From: a virus
Strand: one strand, 5' to 3'
Length of the DNA: 34,451 nt
Virus record (IMG/VR): IMGVR_UViG_3300045996_000725
Coordinates: 1-34,451 of that record
Made by a program: the position numbers and the translations under genes. The notes below the pieces were generated by a model. It was given only the letters and a program-made list of their open reading frames with translations. It did not search any database and was not told the origin of the DNA. Below, one piece after another: positions 1 to 9,300 of this stretch (positions are counted from its first letter, which is position 1; every line of letters starts with the position of its first letter).

Positions 1-2
1 CA

Positions 3-641
3 GAACCTGAAAAAGCTGAACGGCAAACTGACAAAGACACCCTCGAAAAGCGTCTTAAGGACACCCAGTCCTGGGCGAATGAAGAACATAAAAGGGCGCT
101 GCGAGCAGAACGAGAATTAAAAGAACTCAAAGAAGCTGTGGTGCGCGTCGAGAAAAAGATTGACGGCACCTATGAACCCCCACAACTCCCTTCCCCCGAA
201 CAGCAAAGCGCCGATGCACAAGTACGAGGACGTATTGAGTCCTCGCACGATGCGGCCGTCAGGCAGTACGGGGAGGAGTATGTCATGCAGACCGTGTGGG
301 CTGAGGACTCGCTCTATCAGAAATTGCAAGCAAATCCTCTGATTCGAGCGAGAGTGATGGAAGCGAAATCCCCAGTGCTGGAAGCCATCGCCGTCGTCAA
401 GGAACACCTAGACGGTGAGAAGTATGGCCGCACTCCTGAGGAGATTCGCAAACGAATTGAAGAAGAACTCAAACCCAAAATTACTCAGGAAATCCTGACT
501 TCCTTGAAACCGAAGCCGGGACCAGTGACGAGCACTCTAGGAAACGTCAGGGGTGATGTGGACCGCACGGCGCAAAAGGCCGATGCCCCCACCCGATTGG
601 ACTTGAAACAAGTCTTTCCATGGGGTGCTTCGCGCACCTGA
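3..641 (+). CDS. Scaffold-like phage protein, N-terminus cut by window
   Basis: The frame is open from the first bases, so the true start lies upstream. The visible 212 residues are highly charged: Lys/Glu/Arg-rich at the start, consistent with a coiled coil, then a Pro/Gln-rich linker and another charged helix-rich stretch. The position directly before the major capsid gene, the charge and the low complexity fit a capsid scaffolding or assembly protein; that assignment is by position and composition, not by a recognised motif. A GTG at 138 could serve as an internal start but the reading frame upstream looks equally coding. Confidence 0.6.
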   Translation, partial: EPEKAERQTDKDTLEKRLKDTQSWANEEHKRALRAERELKELKEAVVRVEKKIDGTYEPPQLPSPEQQSADAQVRGRIESSHDAAVRQYGEEYVMQTVWAEDSLYQKLQANPLIRARVMEAKSPVLEAIAVVKEHLDGEKYGRTPEEIRKRIEEELKPKITQEILTSLKPKPGPVTSTLGNVRGDVDRTAQKADAPTRLDLKQVFPWGASRT

Positions 642-658
642 GTAGAAGGACGTAAACC

Positions 659-1723
659 ATGTCGTACACCGAAGTCCTGACAGGTCACGATCTTACCGCT
701 GAACAGTGGGAGACCGGGATACAGTCAGAATATCTCCAACAGCTCTGGTGGGCGCACATCATGGGCGAAAGCTCAGATATGCCCATTCAGGTCAAGATGG
801 ACCTGAACAAGAAACCAGGCGATGCCATCACGATTGGCATTCGCTCAAAACTCAAAGGCGGTCACGTTACCGGACGCAATAAAGGCGAAGGGAACGAAGG
901 CCGCGTGGACTTCTACGGACAGCGCATCACCATCGACAATGACCGTCAGGTGGTCAAAGTCGAAGATGTGCCGATGACGCAGAAGCGTGTCCCTTGGGAT
1001 GTGCTGATGCAGGTTCGTGAAGCCCTCGTTGACCAATCCAAGCAACAGCTCGAGGACGACATTATGACGGCCATGATTGACACAGGCTCAGGCCGTGTCC
1101 GTGGTCGTTACCTCTATGGGGCTGCGGATTCCAACTGGAACGCGACCCATACAACCGCTCTCGGCAACATCGACAACACCAGCGACAAGCTGACGACTGG
1201 GATGTTGGATATTGCGAAGCGCAAGGCGCTTATTCCGGTCAATGCCACAGCCAGGATTCGCCCGATGAAGGTGCAGGTTGGGCAGTCCTTCCAAGAGTGG
1301 TTCATTTCGGTTCATCACCCGTACAGCATCCGCGACCTCATCACGGACGATGCATCGTGGAAGAACGCACAACTGAACGTGCCTCCGATTCAGGGGAACG
1401 GACATGTGCTCTACACGGGAGCCAGCTTCAAGGGCTCTTGGAACGGCGTGCTGATTTACGAGTGGGATCGGGTGGAGTTGGTGTCCTCGACCATTCAGTG
1501 CGGCCATGGGTTGCTCATGGGAGCGCAGGCCGGTGCGGTGGTCTGGGGTCAAACATCGAAGTTCACGGAAGATACCTCACAGGATTTGGGTCACGACTAT
1601 GTGGCCGAACTCCATGAGATTCGTGGCATCGAGAAGATTGTCTACGGACGCAACTCAGTGAGCGGCGAAAGTGACGAGGACAACGGCGTTGTCCACGTAT
1701 TCGCGGCCGCTGTTGCCGACTAA
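659..1723 (+). CDS. Major capsid protein, N4-gp56/DUF4043 family
   Basis: This 354-residue protein forms the icosahedral shell. It resembles the DUF4043 / N4-gp56 family of HK97-fold capsid proteins: an N-terminal segment with LTAEQWETGIQSEYLQQLWW, a glycine-rich loop with GHVTGRNKGEGNEG, and a helix with VREALVDQSKQQLEDDIM. A ribosome site (AAGGA) precedes ATG 659. Only one cysteine is present (in IQCGHG), as expected for a cytoplasmically assembled shell. It follows the scaffold-like gene by 17 bases and precedes a small putative decoration gene. Family assignment is from memory of conserved motifs; the length fits the family. Confidence 0.85.
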   Translation: MSYTEVLTGHDLTAEQWETGIQSEYLQQLWWAHIMGESSDMPIQVKMDLNKKPGDAITIGIRSKLKGGHVTGRNKGEGNEGRVDFYGQRITIDNDRQVVKVEDVPMTQKRVPWDVLMQVREALVDQSKQQLEDDIMTAMIDTGSGRVRGRYLYGAADSNWNATHTTALGNIDNTSDKLTTGMLDIAKRKALIPVNATARIRPMKVQVGQSFQEWFISVHHPYSIRDLITDDASWKNAQLNVPPIQGNGHVLYTGASFKGSWNGVLIYEWDRVELVSSTIQCGHGLLMGAQAGAVVWGQTSKFTEDTSQDLGHDYVAELHEIRGIEKIVYGRNSVSGESDEDNGVVHVFAAAVAD

Positions 1724-1734
1724 GGAGGTGGACT

Positions 1735-1992
1735 ATGGCAGCTAGTGCATTTGGTCCAGCTCGCGGTGTCGGTCCTAGCGGATTGCTGGGGTTCTACCAC
1801 GGCAATGCTGGGGGGTCGAGTACCACGACAACGGTGACGCTTCCCGCAGGGGAAATCATTACCGATGTGATGGTGTCAGGGTCCACCAGTACGACAGCCG
1901 TGTACGTTGACACGATTTCAGCGAACACGTTTACGGCGACACATGCGAGTGCTGACCGATTCAGCTACATCGCGTTTGTGAAGAAAATATAA
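1735..1992 (+). CDS. Small beta-rich protein, possible capsid decoration protein
   Basis: This 85-residue protein is rich in Gly, Ser, Thr and Val. It has alternating hydrophobic and polar residues typical of a small beta-sandwich and lacks cysteines and a signal peptide. A near-perfect ribosome site (TAAGGAGGTGG) sits before ATG 1735, implying high expression such as that of the capsid protein just upstream. Small genes immediately after a capsid gene are often head decoration or stabilising proteins; this is inference from position and size. A comparable small Val/Thr/Gly protein occurs at 9747-10040. Confidence 0.6.
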   Translation: MAASAFGPARGVGPSGLLGFYHGNAGGSSTTTTVTLPAGEIITDVMVSGSTSTTAVYVDTISANTFTATHASADRFSYIAFVKKI

Positions 1993-1998
1993 CCGTCT

Positions 1999-2036
1999 GG
2001 GCCTCACCGGGGGGCGAAAGCCGGGGCGTGAGGCCC
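1999..2036 (+). terminator. Strong hairpin after the capsid genes (terminator or processing site)
   Basis: A perfect 9-bp stem (1999-2007 GGGCCTCAC with 2028-2036 GTGAGGCCC) encloses a GC-rich loop that itself contains GGC-GAAA-GCC, a GNRA-tetraloop mini-hairpin. It fills most of the gap between 1992 and 2059. No T-run follows, so it is not a classical intrinsic terminator. It could partly terminate transcription or protect the 3' end of the capsid messenger RNA, lowering expression of the genes that follow. Confidence 0.5.
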
Positions 2037-2058
2037 ATACAAAAGAAAGAGACACTAA

Positions 2059-2787
2059 ATGTCAGCAAGCAAAACAGAGTGGTATTTTCAGTTATTCAAC
2101 ACCAGAACTCGCGGCTTCATTGATGACGATTCTGGTGTCTGCAACGTATTAACGGATGGCTCGCCGGCAGAAGCGACCATCTATAGCGATGAAAACGGCA
2201 CATCGGCTTCCAATCCCATGACGTTCACCAATGGCGTCATTCGGTTCTGGACAGCGAACAGCGTGACTTCGCTGGATTTGTCAGTCCTGACGGCAAGCGG
2301 CCATTCGTTCTTCTGCGAATCGGTCACACCGTCCATGCACCGCATTGATGTGGACCCTGACAAGTTCCTCTACAAGCTGGTGGTCCCTTACACCTACTCA
2401 GGCGCTTCTGAAACCGTTGTCAACAGCGGCTTCACGATTTCAGCGGCTATGTTGGTGAAGGACATCGAGCTTGATGTGATTACCGCCATGACGGGAGGCG
2501 TGTTGGACATCGGGACATCTACCGATCCTGACGGCTTTGCTGATGGCGTCTCGGCAGCCACAACTGGCTTCCCGATCACGCTGTTAGAAGAAGCGTTGGT
2601 GTCTACGTCTGGGTTGTTCGGTGCGCTGTTGGCGAATGCGACTGGCACGTATGCACGGAAGAAATACTACCGTGCAAACTCCACGTCTGGGGCCAGCATT
2701 GTGTACCAGAACACGACCAGCTCGAGCACCGCTGGTGCGGGCTACATCTACCTGACATTCGACCGTCTTCCGACGAGGCAGGCGTAA
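2059..2787 (+). CDS. Fibre-like phage structural protein
   Basis: The protein has 242 residues. Its N-terminal part (about residues 5-60) reads like the head-binding or adaptor domain of phage tail fibres, with ATIYSDENGTSASNPMTFTN followed by GVIRFW, the usual 'Y-D ... NP ... G-F' pattern. The rest is Ser/Thr/Gly/Ala-rich and probably beta. There is no signal peptide. The ribosome site is weak (AAAGAAAGAG), behind the 1999-2036 hairpin. It lies at the start of the 12 kb insert of beta-rich genes. A role as a short head fibre or adaptor is inferred; no enzyme motif is visible. Confidence 0.5.
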   Translation: MSASKTEWYFQLFNTRTRGFIDDDSGVCNVLTDGSPAEATIYSDENGTSASNPMTFTNGVIRFWTANSVTSLDLSVLTASGHSFFCESVTPSMHRIDVDPDKFLYKLVVPYTYSGASETVVNSGFTISAAMLVKDIELDVITAMTGGVLDIGTSTDPDGFADGVSAATTGFPITLLEEALVSTSGLFGALLANATGTYARKKYYRANSTSGASIVYQNTTSSSTAGAGYIYLTFDRLPTRQA

Positions 2788-2790
2788 CGA

Positions 2791-4476
2791 ATGAGGTCTG
2801 ACCATGTAGAGGCTGCTATTGCTCCAGCCGCAGCCTATTACATCGGCCGCGTTAAGAGGAAGCTCGCTACGGGTGTCTATAAAACGGAACCTGTAGCGTG
2901 CTTCTGCGGCTCCACTAAAGCCCAGACTGTCACGGAATTTGATCGGTACGGCTTCGACCACAAGATGCGTATGTGCTCGGAGTGCGGGATTCTCTACGCC
3001 AATCCGCGCATGACGGAGGACAGTTACGCACAGTTCTATGAAAAAGAATACCGCCACATTTACGACACGGACGAGGATTCGAACGAAGAGGACTTCGCCC
3101 ATGGACAGCAAATCGCTGAAGCCCTCCGCAATTACTTAGTCGAGCAGTACGAGTTCAAGCCTACCACTGTGTTCGATATTGGCTGCAATGCCGGAGCGTG
3201 GTTGCAACCATTTCTTGATGCCGGCGCACAAGTGCATGGCGTGGATTACGGACCAGAGCGGGTGTCGTTCGGGCGCGAAAGAGGCTTACCTATTGAGGTT
3301 GGTTCGATTGAGACCTTGGAGATTTTGGGCACCAAGGCTGACCTGATTCTGATGAATCATGTGTTGGAACATGCCACCGACATTGAGTCCATGTTGAAGC
3401 GCATACATGGCCTGCTCAGTGACGATGGGATGCTCTACGTGTCGATGCCTGGTCTGTTCGCTTGTGAATTGGACCGCGTATTCCAGAACGCTCACCCGTG
3501 GCAGTTTACCGCCGAGACGCTGATTTACGTGATGGAGTGCTGCGGCTTTGAGGAATTGAGGGCCGATCACTCGATTACGTCATTGTGGAAGAAGGCTGAT
3601 GGCTTCAGGGAGAAATCAAACAGACCGCAGGCACGATTCATCAGAGACATTCAGAATTATCTCTGGAAGAAAGGCACGCTGGTTCTTCCGCATGTACGCG
3701 GCGTCAATAAGTTTCCCTTAGCTGAACGCAAGAGTTTTGTTGCGTACTCGATGTCTCGCAACCTTCCTGACATCGCTGACCTCATTAACAAGCACGCGGG
3801 ACAGGAAGCCATCGTGATTGGCGGTGGCCCGTCAATAGAGACGCAGGTTGAGACGATTCGGGCCAAGCAACAGGCTGGAGGCGTCATGCTCGCCATTGAA
3901 CGCATGTTGCCGTGGTGTACGAAGCATGGGCTTACACCCAACTATGTGGTTGCTCAGGATGCGTCTGATGATGTGGTGGAAGCCTTTGAGACCATTCCTG
4001 ATGGATTGACATACCTTGTGGCTTCGCAGTGCCGGCCGTCAGTGCTGGATGCGCTGAACGGGGAGTCCGTCTACCTCTTCCATAGTTCCAATAAAGGCTT
4101 TACGGACCAGGAGCTTGATGGGGTTTCGCCTTCCAGTAAGAGGGCGCTCATCAACACTGGGGGAAGCGTTGTGCTGTGCTCACTGTCCATCGCGATGATG
4201 CTGGGCTGTAAGCGGCTGCACCTCTTTGGTTTCGATTGTCATGTGACGGCAGGGCATTACGCCAAGGGCATTGCTGGCGTTGGTGAACTGGGTGCTGTGA
4301 TTCCCGTAAAGATTGACGGCCGCAAGTTTACGACGACGATGCACTACGCCGCCTTCGCTCAACAGTTCTTTGAATTGCGGGAAATCGGGAAAGCACTAGG
4401 GTTACTCGATGACATCCGTGTGTACGGGGATTCGTTAGTCATTGCCATGAGTCAGGAGGATCTATGCGGGAAATAG
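2791..4476 (+). CDS. Fusion: SAM methyltransferase + DUF115/MAF-like domain
   Basis: Two domains are visible in 561 residues. Residues about 35-70 carry paired cysteines (ACFCGS and MCSECGILYANPR), a zinc-knuckle often fused to class I methyltransferases. Residues about 120-260 hold the SAM fold: motif I FDIGCNAGAWL, motif II VHGVDYG, and the NHVLEH and DDGMLYVSMPG motifs. From about residue 325 a DUF115 domain (MptE/MAF-like) follows: IVIGGGPSIETQ, LTPNYVVAQDAS, INTGGSVVLCSL and LHLFGFDC. DUF115 proteins include motility-associated factors that add sialic-acid-like sugars to flagellin. The gene sits among virion genes and overlaps the next gene by 13 bases. It may modify a glycan or a virion protein; the substrate is unknown. 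Confidence 0.7.
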   Translation: MRSDHVEAAIAPAAAYYIGRVKRKLATGVYKTEPVACFCGSTKAQTVTEFDRYGFDHKMRMCSECGILYANPRMTEDSYAQFYEKEYRHIYDTDEDSNEEDFAHGQQIAEALRNYLVEQYEFKPTTVFDIGCNAGAWLQPFLDAGAQVHGVDYGPERVSFGRERGLPIEVGSIETLEILGTKADLILMNHVLEHATDIESMLKRIHGLLSDDGMLYVSMPGLFACELDRVFQNAHPWQFTAETLIYVMECCGFEELRADHSITSLWKKADGFREKSNRPQARFIRDIQNYLWKKGTLVLPHVRGVNKFPLAERKSFVAYSMSRNLPDIADLINKHAGQEAIVIGGGPSIETQVETIRAKQQAGGVMLAIERMLPWCTKHGLTPNYVVAQDASDDVVEAFETIPDGLTYLVASQCRPSVLDALNGESVYLFHSSNKGFTDQELDGVSPSSKRALINTGGSVVLCSLSIAMMLGCKRLHLFGFDCHVTAGHYAKGIAGVGELGAVIPVKIDGRKFTTTMHYAAFAQQFFELREIGKALGLLDDIRVYGDSLVIAMSQEDLCGK

Positions 4477-5825
4477 TCTTAGGGGTCCTTCTGGGCCTCA
4501 TCTTAGCTGGTCCGGTTTGGGCCGCTGAGGAATATAAGCCTGTGCATGTGTTTCAGGATGGTGTGTCTGCGACTGCTGACGGAACCGCGCTGTCCGTAGC
4601 TGGGTGGTCAACCATTGGCGTACAGATTGTCATTACCGATACGGCAACCGTGGCATTTCAGGGCACCACCGATGGGTCAAATTGGGTAAGTCTCGCCTGC
4701 ACCTCGATTGCCAGTACAACGGGTGCGCTCGTAACCACGGCGACTGCTAGCGGTCTCTATAAATGCAACGTGGCTGGCATGGCGCAATTTCGCGTGAGGG
4801 TTTCTGCCTACACTGGCGGCACCGTGACGGTCAAAGGGTTGGTGACTGTGGCGAAGGCTGGGACTGGCTCAGGTGGTGGCAGTAGCGGGACCGCTACGGC
4901 TGTTTCCAGCAGCGACACCCTTCCGGCTTCATGCACTGTTGGGGATGTGTATGTGGATACTGATGCAACGAGCGGGTCAAAGCTCTATTACTGCGACACC
5001 ACGGATACGTGGGTGGATGTCCTCACCGCTGAAACACAAACGCTAGACCAAGCCTTCGACCAGGGCAAGACGATTGACGGTGCGAACAGTGTAGCGAACG
5101 CCGTGAGAATTGGTGATGGCACCACGCCAATCTGTCTCTATACCGATGCCACGCTTGGGCCGCAAGTACGGCCATGCACTGACGCTGATACAAAAACCAT
5201 CATTCCAACCAACTTTAATTGGTGTCTCTACGATATTGAGTCCACAAGCTGCATTGAGACGGTAGACCCTGACGGAGCTTCTACATTGGCGATGTGGACC
5301 TACGCCACGGCCTACCGTCCCAAGAAAAGTATTTGGTTCGGTGCAGGGTCACTCTCTGTGGATGGAACGAACTGTGTTGCCCCAGCAGAGGCAACGCCAG
5401 TTGCGAGCGGTCCAAAACTCTGGACCATCATCTGTGCCGATAACGCTAGCTCTACCATCTACGGCTCTGTGCGGATGCCGGATTCGTGGGACGGCGGGAC
5501 GGTTACGTTTACTCAGGTCTATCAGCAAACCGCAGCGGATACCAACATCCTCAACGGAGATATTTCCTGCCAAGCCCGCAGCAATGGTGAAGCGCCAAGC
5601 AGCACCTACGGATCAACAGTCGCGCTTGACGATGCAGCGGTTGTTGGGTCTGGGAGTAACGATATGACGACTTCAGCCGCAGCGACGTGTGCAGGAACGG
5701 GGCTGGCTGGTGGAGACATGCTGTATTGGAAATATGTTGTAGCGACTGAAACCACAACAGCAATGGCGACTCTCCACATTCTCGGTTTCAACATGGAATA
5801 CAGCATCACATCGAGGAGCGACTAG
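4464..5825 (+). CDS. Exported cysteine-rich beta protein with signal peptide
   Basis: The 453-residue protein starts with a clear Sec signal peptide: MREIVLGVLLGLILAG, then PVWA, with cleavage likely after VWA. The mature part is Ser/Thr/Gly/Ala-rich and appears all-beta, with a glycine linker near residue 140. It contains 12 cysteines, an even number that would suit disulfides outside the cytoplasm. The start is fixed by CAGGAGGATCT just before ATG 4464, inside the end of the preceding gene, so translation is coupled. No enzyme motif is recognised. Export of a product from the middle of a virion operon is unusual; it is the first of five such genes. Confidence 0.65.
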   Translation: MREIVLGVLLGLILAGPVWAAEEYKPVHVFQDGVSATADGTALSVAGWSTIGVQIVITDTATVAFQGTTDGSNWVSLACTSIASTTGALVTTATASGLYKCNVAGMAQFRVRVSAYTGGTVTVKGLVTVAKAGTGSGGGSSGTATAVSSSDTLPASCTVGDVYVDTDATSGSKLYYCDTTDTWVDVLTAETQTLDQAFDQGKTIDGANSVANAVRIGDGTTPICLYTDATLGPQVRPCTDADTKTIIPTNFNWCLYDIESTSCIETVDPDGASTLAMWTYATAYRPKKSIWFGAGSLSVDGTNCVAPAEATPVASGPKLWTIICADNASSTIYGSVRMPDSWDGGTVTFTQVYQQTAADTNILNGDISCQARSNGEAPSSTYGSTVALDDAAVVGSGSNDMTTSAAATCAGTGLAGGDMLYWKYVVATETTTAMATLHILGFNMEYSITSRSD

Positions 5826-6500
5826 ATGAAAGCCGCTCTAGCACTATTCCTGGTTCTATGGGTCACTCCATCATGGGCGTTTCCTGATAACGCAGTCCTT
5901 GAAGATTTCACCGGGGCAGACAACACCACGCCGCCGAACGGGAACTGGACCAATGCGCCACTAGTAGGTGCGACATCGGCCAGCATTCGTATTCGTAGTA
6001 ACGGAGGGACGACGGCGAGCAGTTCAGTGGAAGCCGATGCGTACTACAGCGCGGCGAGTTTTAACGCGAACCAAGAAGCCTATTTGACGATGATCCTGGC
6101 GAGCGGCACAGCGACGTATAGCTGCGTGTTTCTCCGTCTCGCCAACATTGGGAGTAGCACGACTGACGGGTATGACGTGTGCTGGTTCAACGGCACCGTT
6201 CGTATTAGCCGCCTCGATAACGGCGTGGAAACGCTCCTAGGGTCCTCCATTGTCCAAGCTGGCGATCCTGACGACGCGATAGGGGCCACCGCTGTTGGCG
6301 ATCAAATATGCGCGTATTTCAACAACGATGCAGCAGGGTGGACTCAAGTGGGGTGCCGAACGGACAGCACTTATTCTGCTGGTGGCTATATCGGCCTTCA
6401 ACTGAACCATACGAGCAACACGGTTGCCGTGATTGACAACTTCGGTGGCGGGAATGTGGCCTCAACGCGGCGGGCCGTGGCCCCTATTCTTTTTCAGTAG
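5826..6500 (+). CDS. Exported LamG-like (concanavalin-fold) protein
   Basis: The 224-residue protein has a signal peptide (MKAALALFLVLWVTPSWA, cleavage before FPDN). The mature sequence has the beta-sandwich look of LamG or concanavalin-like carbohydrate-binding domains: it opens with LEDFTGADNTTPP and ends with GGYIGLQLNHTSNTVAVIDN. Four cysteines (an even number) are present. The ATG directly abuts the previous stop, with GAGGAG upstream. The fold assignment is by pattern and moderately sure; the ligand is unknown, with glycans the usual partner of such domains. Confidence 0.6.
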   Translation: MKAALALFLVLWVTPSWAFPDNAVLEDFTGADNTTPPNGNWTNAPLVGATSASIRIRSNGGTTASSSVEADAYYSAASFNANQEAYLTMILASGTATYSCVFLRLANIGSSTTDGYDVCWFNGTVRISRLDNGVETLLGSSIVQAGDPDDAIGATAVGDQICAYFNNDAAGWTQVGCRTDSTYSAGGYIGLQLNHTSNTVAVIDNFGGGNVASTRRAVAPILFQ

Positions 6501-6507
6501 GAGACGC

Positions 6508-9300
6508 ATGTTAGGAATTATCATTTTATTGCTGGTCCTTCTCGGCACACCGGCATTCGCCACGACCTATTACGTGTCGCCGTCTGGGACTGGAACGAAC
6601 TGTACTGACGCGCAAGATCCAAGCACGCCGCATAACACGATTGCCGAAGGTGTCGCCTGCCTCGCTAACGGATCAGCGGACATCCTCTACCTTCGCTCAG
6701 GCACCTATACAACCAGCATCAATCTCATCACAGGGTCTAAGGCTGGGAGCGGTACGAATTATCTGACCATTGCGGCCTTCCCTGGTGAAACGGCGACGAT
6801 TGCTCCCACCTCGGGAATGCTCATTGTCAGCAGTGTCAACCATCACTTCATTATTGATGGGCTGGTGTTTGACGGTGTGAATCTGAACGCCAACACGTAT
6901 GGCACCTCGAACGGTGGGATTCACTTACAGAACGCCTATGAGTACACCATCAAAAATGTCACCACGAAACGGATGAAGTACAACGGGCTGTACCTGCAAG
7001 GGTTCACCAACGTCAAGATTCAAAATGTCCATAGCCACGATCAAGTGAGCCAGTGTGCTACGACAGGCACGCATCGGTTCTACGGGCTCTATGCGTTCAG
7101 CGGGAGCACCCTCCTAGTTGAGCATTCGACGTTTAACGGCAACCCAGGCGGCGGGATTCACTTGAATACGTCCACTGGTTCAGGCGGTGGCCCGCTTGCT
7201 GGCGTCATTATTCGGCATAACAAAGTCTACGAGAATAACTACTGCGGTGGCACCGTCTCGCCATTCGGCGGCATCATTGCCTATTCAGGGGGCGCATCAG
7301 CGGGAATCACCGGACTCCAGATTTATGAAAACGAAGTCTACGGCAACGGCACCACGAACGAAACGATTGCAGGCGGGATCATTATTAGCAATCTCGTTGC
7401 CAACTCCAAAGTCTTTAATAATACCGTGTATAACAATCGCGGGTACGGCATCGCCATTATGACGGTAGCCAGCAATGGGCATCTCGTCGCCAATAACATT
7501 ACACTGGGCAATCTCAGCAACAATCTGATTCGTGGCGAAGTCGCAGACGCGACCTTCACGACCAATCGGGACACTGGCTCGATTTCTGATTATGTGACGA
7601 ACGCGGCAGCTGGGGATTTCACTCTCAAGGCTGGCTCCGCTGCAATCGGGGCAGGGACGGCGCAAACTGACTTTATCTACAGTGGCACGACAGACCAAGG
7701 AGCGCACGATGCCTGGACCTGCACATCGGCAACCATTGATACCAATGTCATGGACATCAACTGCAACACAAAAGATGTCCCCGTCATTCCATCATCGTCC
7801 ATAACCGGGTTTAGCGTGAATTGCACCGGGACAGGATGCGGTTCTGGATGGACGGTTGTTGCTGAACGGAAAAGCGGCTCCGATGCGGTCATTCGGTTGA
7901 CGATTTCAGGGATCACTGGCAATGCGTGTGCAGCCGGTCAGACCTGGACATGGAGTTATACGCCAGGGAATCTGACTAATAGTGCCTACATTGGCGAGGA
8001 TGATGACCCAGCTAATCAAGGGTTACTTGCGGCCAGTAGTCAGGCCGTTACCAATGTGTGTACTGGCACGCCAACCACGCCGCCAGCCAGCGGGCTTCAT
8101 GTGCATTACAAGATGGATGAAGCAGCCGGTGCTGGCACGGCACAAGATGAAACGGCCAATAACCTTGACGGCACCTGGACGAATAGCCCAAGCGTCACAA
8201 CAGGCAAAACCGGCAATGCCTTGTCCTTCCCCGATGGGTCAACGGAAGTGTACTTGGCAGTGCCGTATGGAAGCGGGCTCAACCCAAGTTCATCATCGCT
8301 CTCCATCTGTCTCGGCGTGCTACCGCATAACGCCGCCGCCGCGCAAAAGATATGGTTCTCCGCAGATAACGGGACGAACCAACGGTTTTACTTCGGACAA
8401 GTTGGCGGGACAATCGGGATCGGGATTCAAAGCACAGGGTTCACCACTGGGAGCGAATTTCCCGTTGTGGCTGAGTGGACGCGGGTTTGCCTCGTTGCTG
8501 ACGCTGGCACCGATACCGCCACGCTCTATGTCAACGGCGTCAAGGGAGCAAGCTCGCAAGTTGTCAAGTCCTATACATCCTTCACCTTGGCCTCAAACTT
8601 CAAGGTAGGCGTTGGTACTTTCAGCGTGAATTATGGCGGGTCCACTGCTGATGACTTGAAAATCTACGCAGCGACTGCCTTGACCGATCAGGAAGTGCTG
8701 GACGATTACACGGCATGGAATCCAGTCACGCCAGATCCAACCGGGACCTATACTCAGGTTGGTCATCAATGGCAGCTGCTGCGGAAGAAAACTGACCTGT
8801 CTGCTGAGAATTACGGTGCAGCCAGCGCCACGATGCCGGTTGTAGTCGGAGGAGCGGTGACACTTGTAACTCAGGTGGACTGTACCACTGGGAACTGCGA
8901 CCCGACAGGGTTGCGCCTCTACTATAGCTGTGCGTCCTGCGATACGGCCGGCGAATGGCTCCCTGTACCTGACTCGGCTGGCAGTGATGGGGTGTCATTT
9001 TACGGTGCCACTGGCGATCAAGATATTGTGTCTGGGACCGTAGAATGTTGCCTGAGTGGGGCACTGACAGAGAACGATGGCAGTACGCAGTTCACGGCAT
9101 CGGCAATTCCGAACGTTGACCTCACGCAAAACTCGTCCTTTGTGCGTAGAAGTGTTCTTCGGTTTACTTCTAGCGTGACGGCCGGCCGCACCTACTGCTT
9201 TCAGGAATATCACCAAACTGGAGTGGCCCTGGCGACACCGACGCCTAGCGGTGGAGCCTGCGTCACTATTTCTTCAATGGCGGCTGGAGTGGGGTTCTAA
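6508..9300 (+). CDS. Exported right-handed beta-helix + LamG protein
   Basis: This is the largest product in the cassette, 930 residues. The start is ATG 6508, preceded by AGGAGAC, giving a signal peptide MLGIIILLLVLLGTPAFA; the frame stays open upstream but that part overlaps the previous gene. Residues about 20-400 form a pectate-lyase-like right-handed beta-helix: an opening YYVSPSGTGTNC and many N/G-rich coils such as HNKVYENNYCG and VFNNTVYNNRGYGI. Residues about 530-740 form a LamG/Laminin_G_3 domain (MDEAAGAGTAQDET to ADDLKIYAAT). A cysteine-rich C-terminal part follows. There are 20 cysteines in all. Such architectures bind or cut polysaccharides; no catalytic triad could be assigned by eye. 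Confidence 0.7.
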   Translation: MLGIIILLLVLLGTPAFATTYYVSPSGTGTNCTDAQDPSTPHNTIAEGVACLANGSADILYLRSGTYTTSINLITGSKAGSGTNYLTIAAFPGETATIAPTSGMLIVSSVNHHFIIDGLVFDGVNLNANTYGTSNGGIHLQNAYEYTIKNVTTKRMKYNGLYLQGFTNVKIQNVHSHDQVSQCATTGTHRFYGLYAFSGSTLLVEHSTFNGNPGGGIHLNTSTGSGGGPLAGVIIRHNKVYENNYCGGTVSPFGGIIAYSGGASAGITGLQIYENEVYGNGTTNETIAGGIIISNLVANSKVFNNTVYNNRGYGIAIMTVASNGHLVANNITLGNLSNNLIRGEVADATFTTNRDTGSISDYVTNAAAGDFTLKAGSAAIGAGTAQTDFIYSGTTDQGAHDAWTCTSATIDTNVMDINCNTKDVPVIPSSSITGFSVNCTGTGCGSGWTVVAERKSGSDAVIRLTISGITGNACAAGQTWTWSYTPGNLTNSAYIGEDDDPANQGLLAASSQAVTNVCTGTPTTPPASGLHVHYKMDEAAGAGTAQDETANNLDGTWTNSPSVTTGKTGNALSFPDGSTEVYLAVPYGSGLNPSSSSLSICLGVLPHNAAAAQKIWFSADNGTNQRFYFGQVGGTIGIGIQSTGFTTGSEFPVVAEWTRVCLVADAGTDTATLYVNGVKGASSQVVKSYTSFTLASNFKVGVGTFSVNYGGSTADDLKIYAATALTDQEVLDDYTAWNPVTPDPTGTYTQVGHQWQLLRKKTDLSAENYGAASATMPVVVGGAVTLVTQVDCTTGNCDPTGLRLYYSCASCDTAGEWLPVPDSAGSDGVSFYGATGDQDIVSGTVECCLSGALTENDGSTQFTASAIPNVDLTQNSSFVRRSVLRFTSSVTAGRTYCFQEYHQTGVALATPTPSGGACVTISSMAAGVGF

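Noticed and set aside
1088-1552. 154-codon reverse frame inside the capsid gene
   Set aside because: It is the antisense of a well-supported capsid gene and has a His/Arg/Pro-rich shadow composition.
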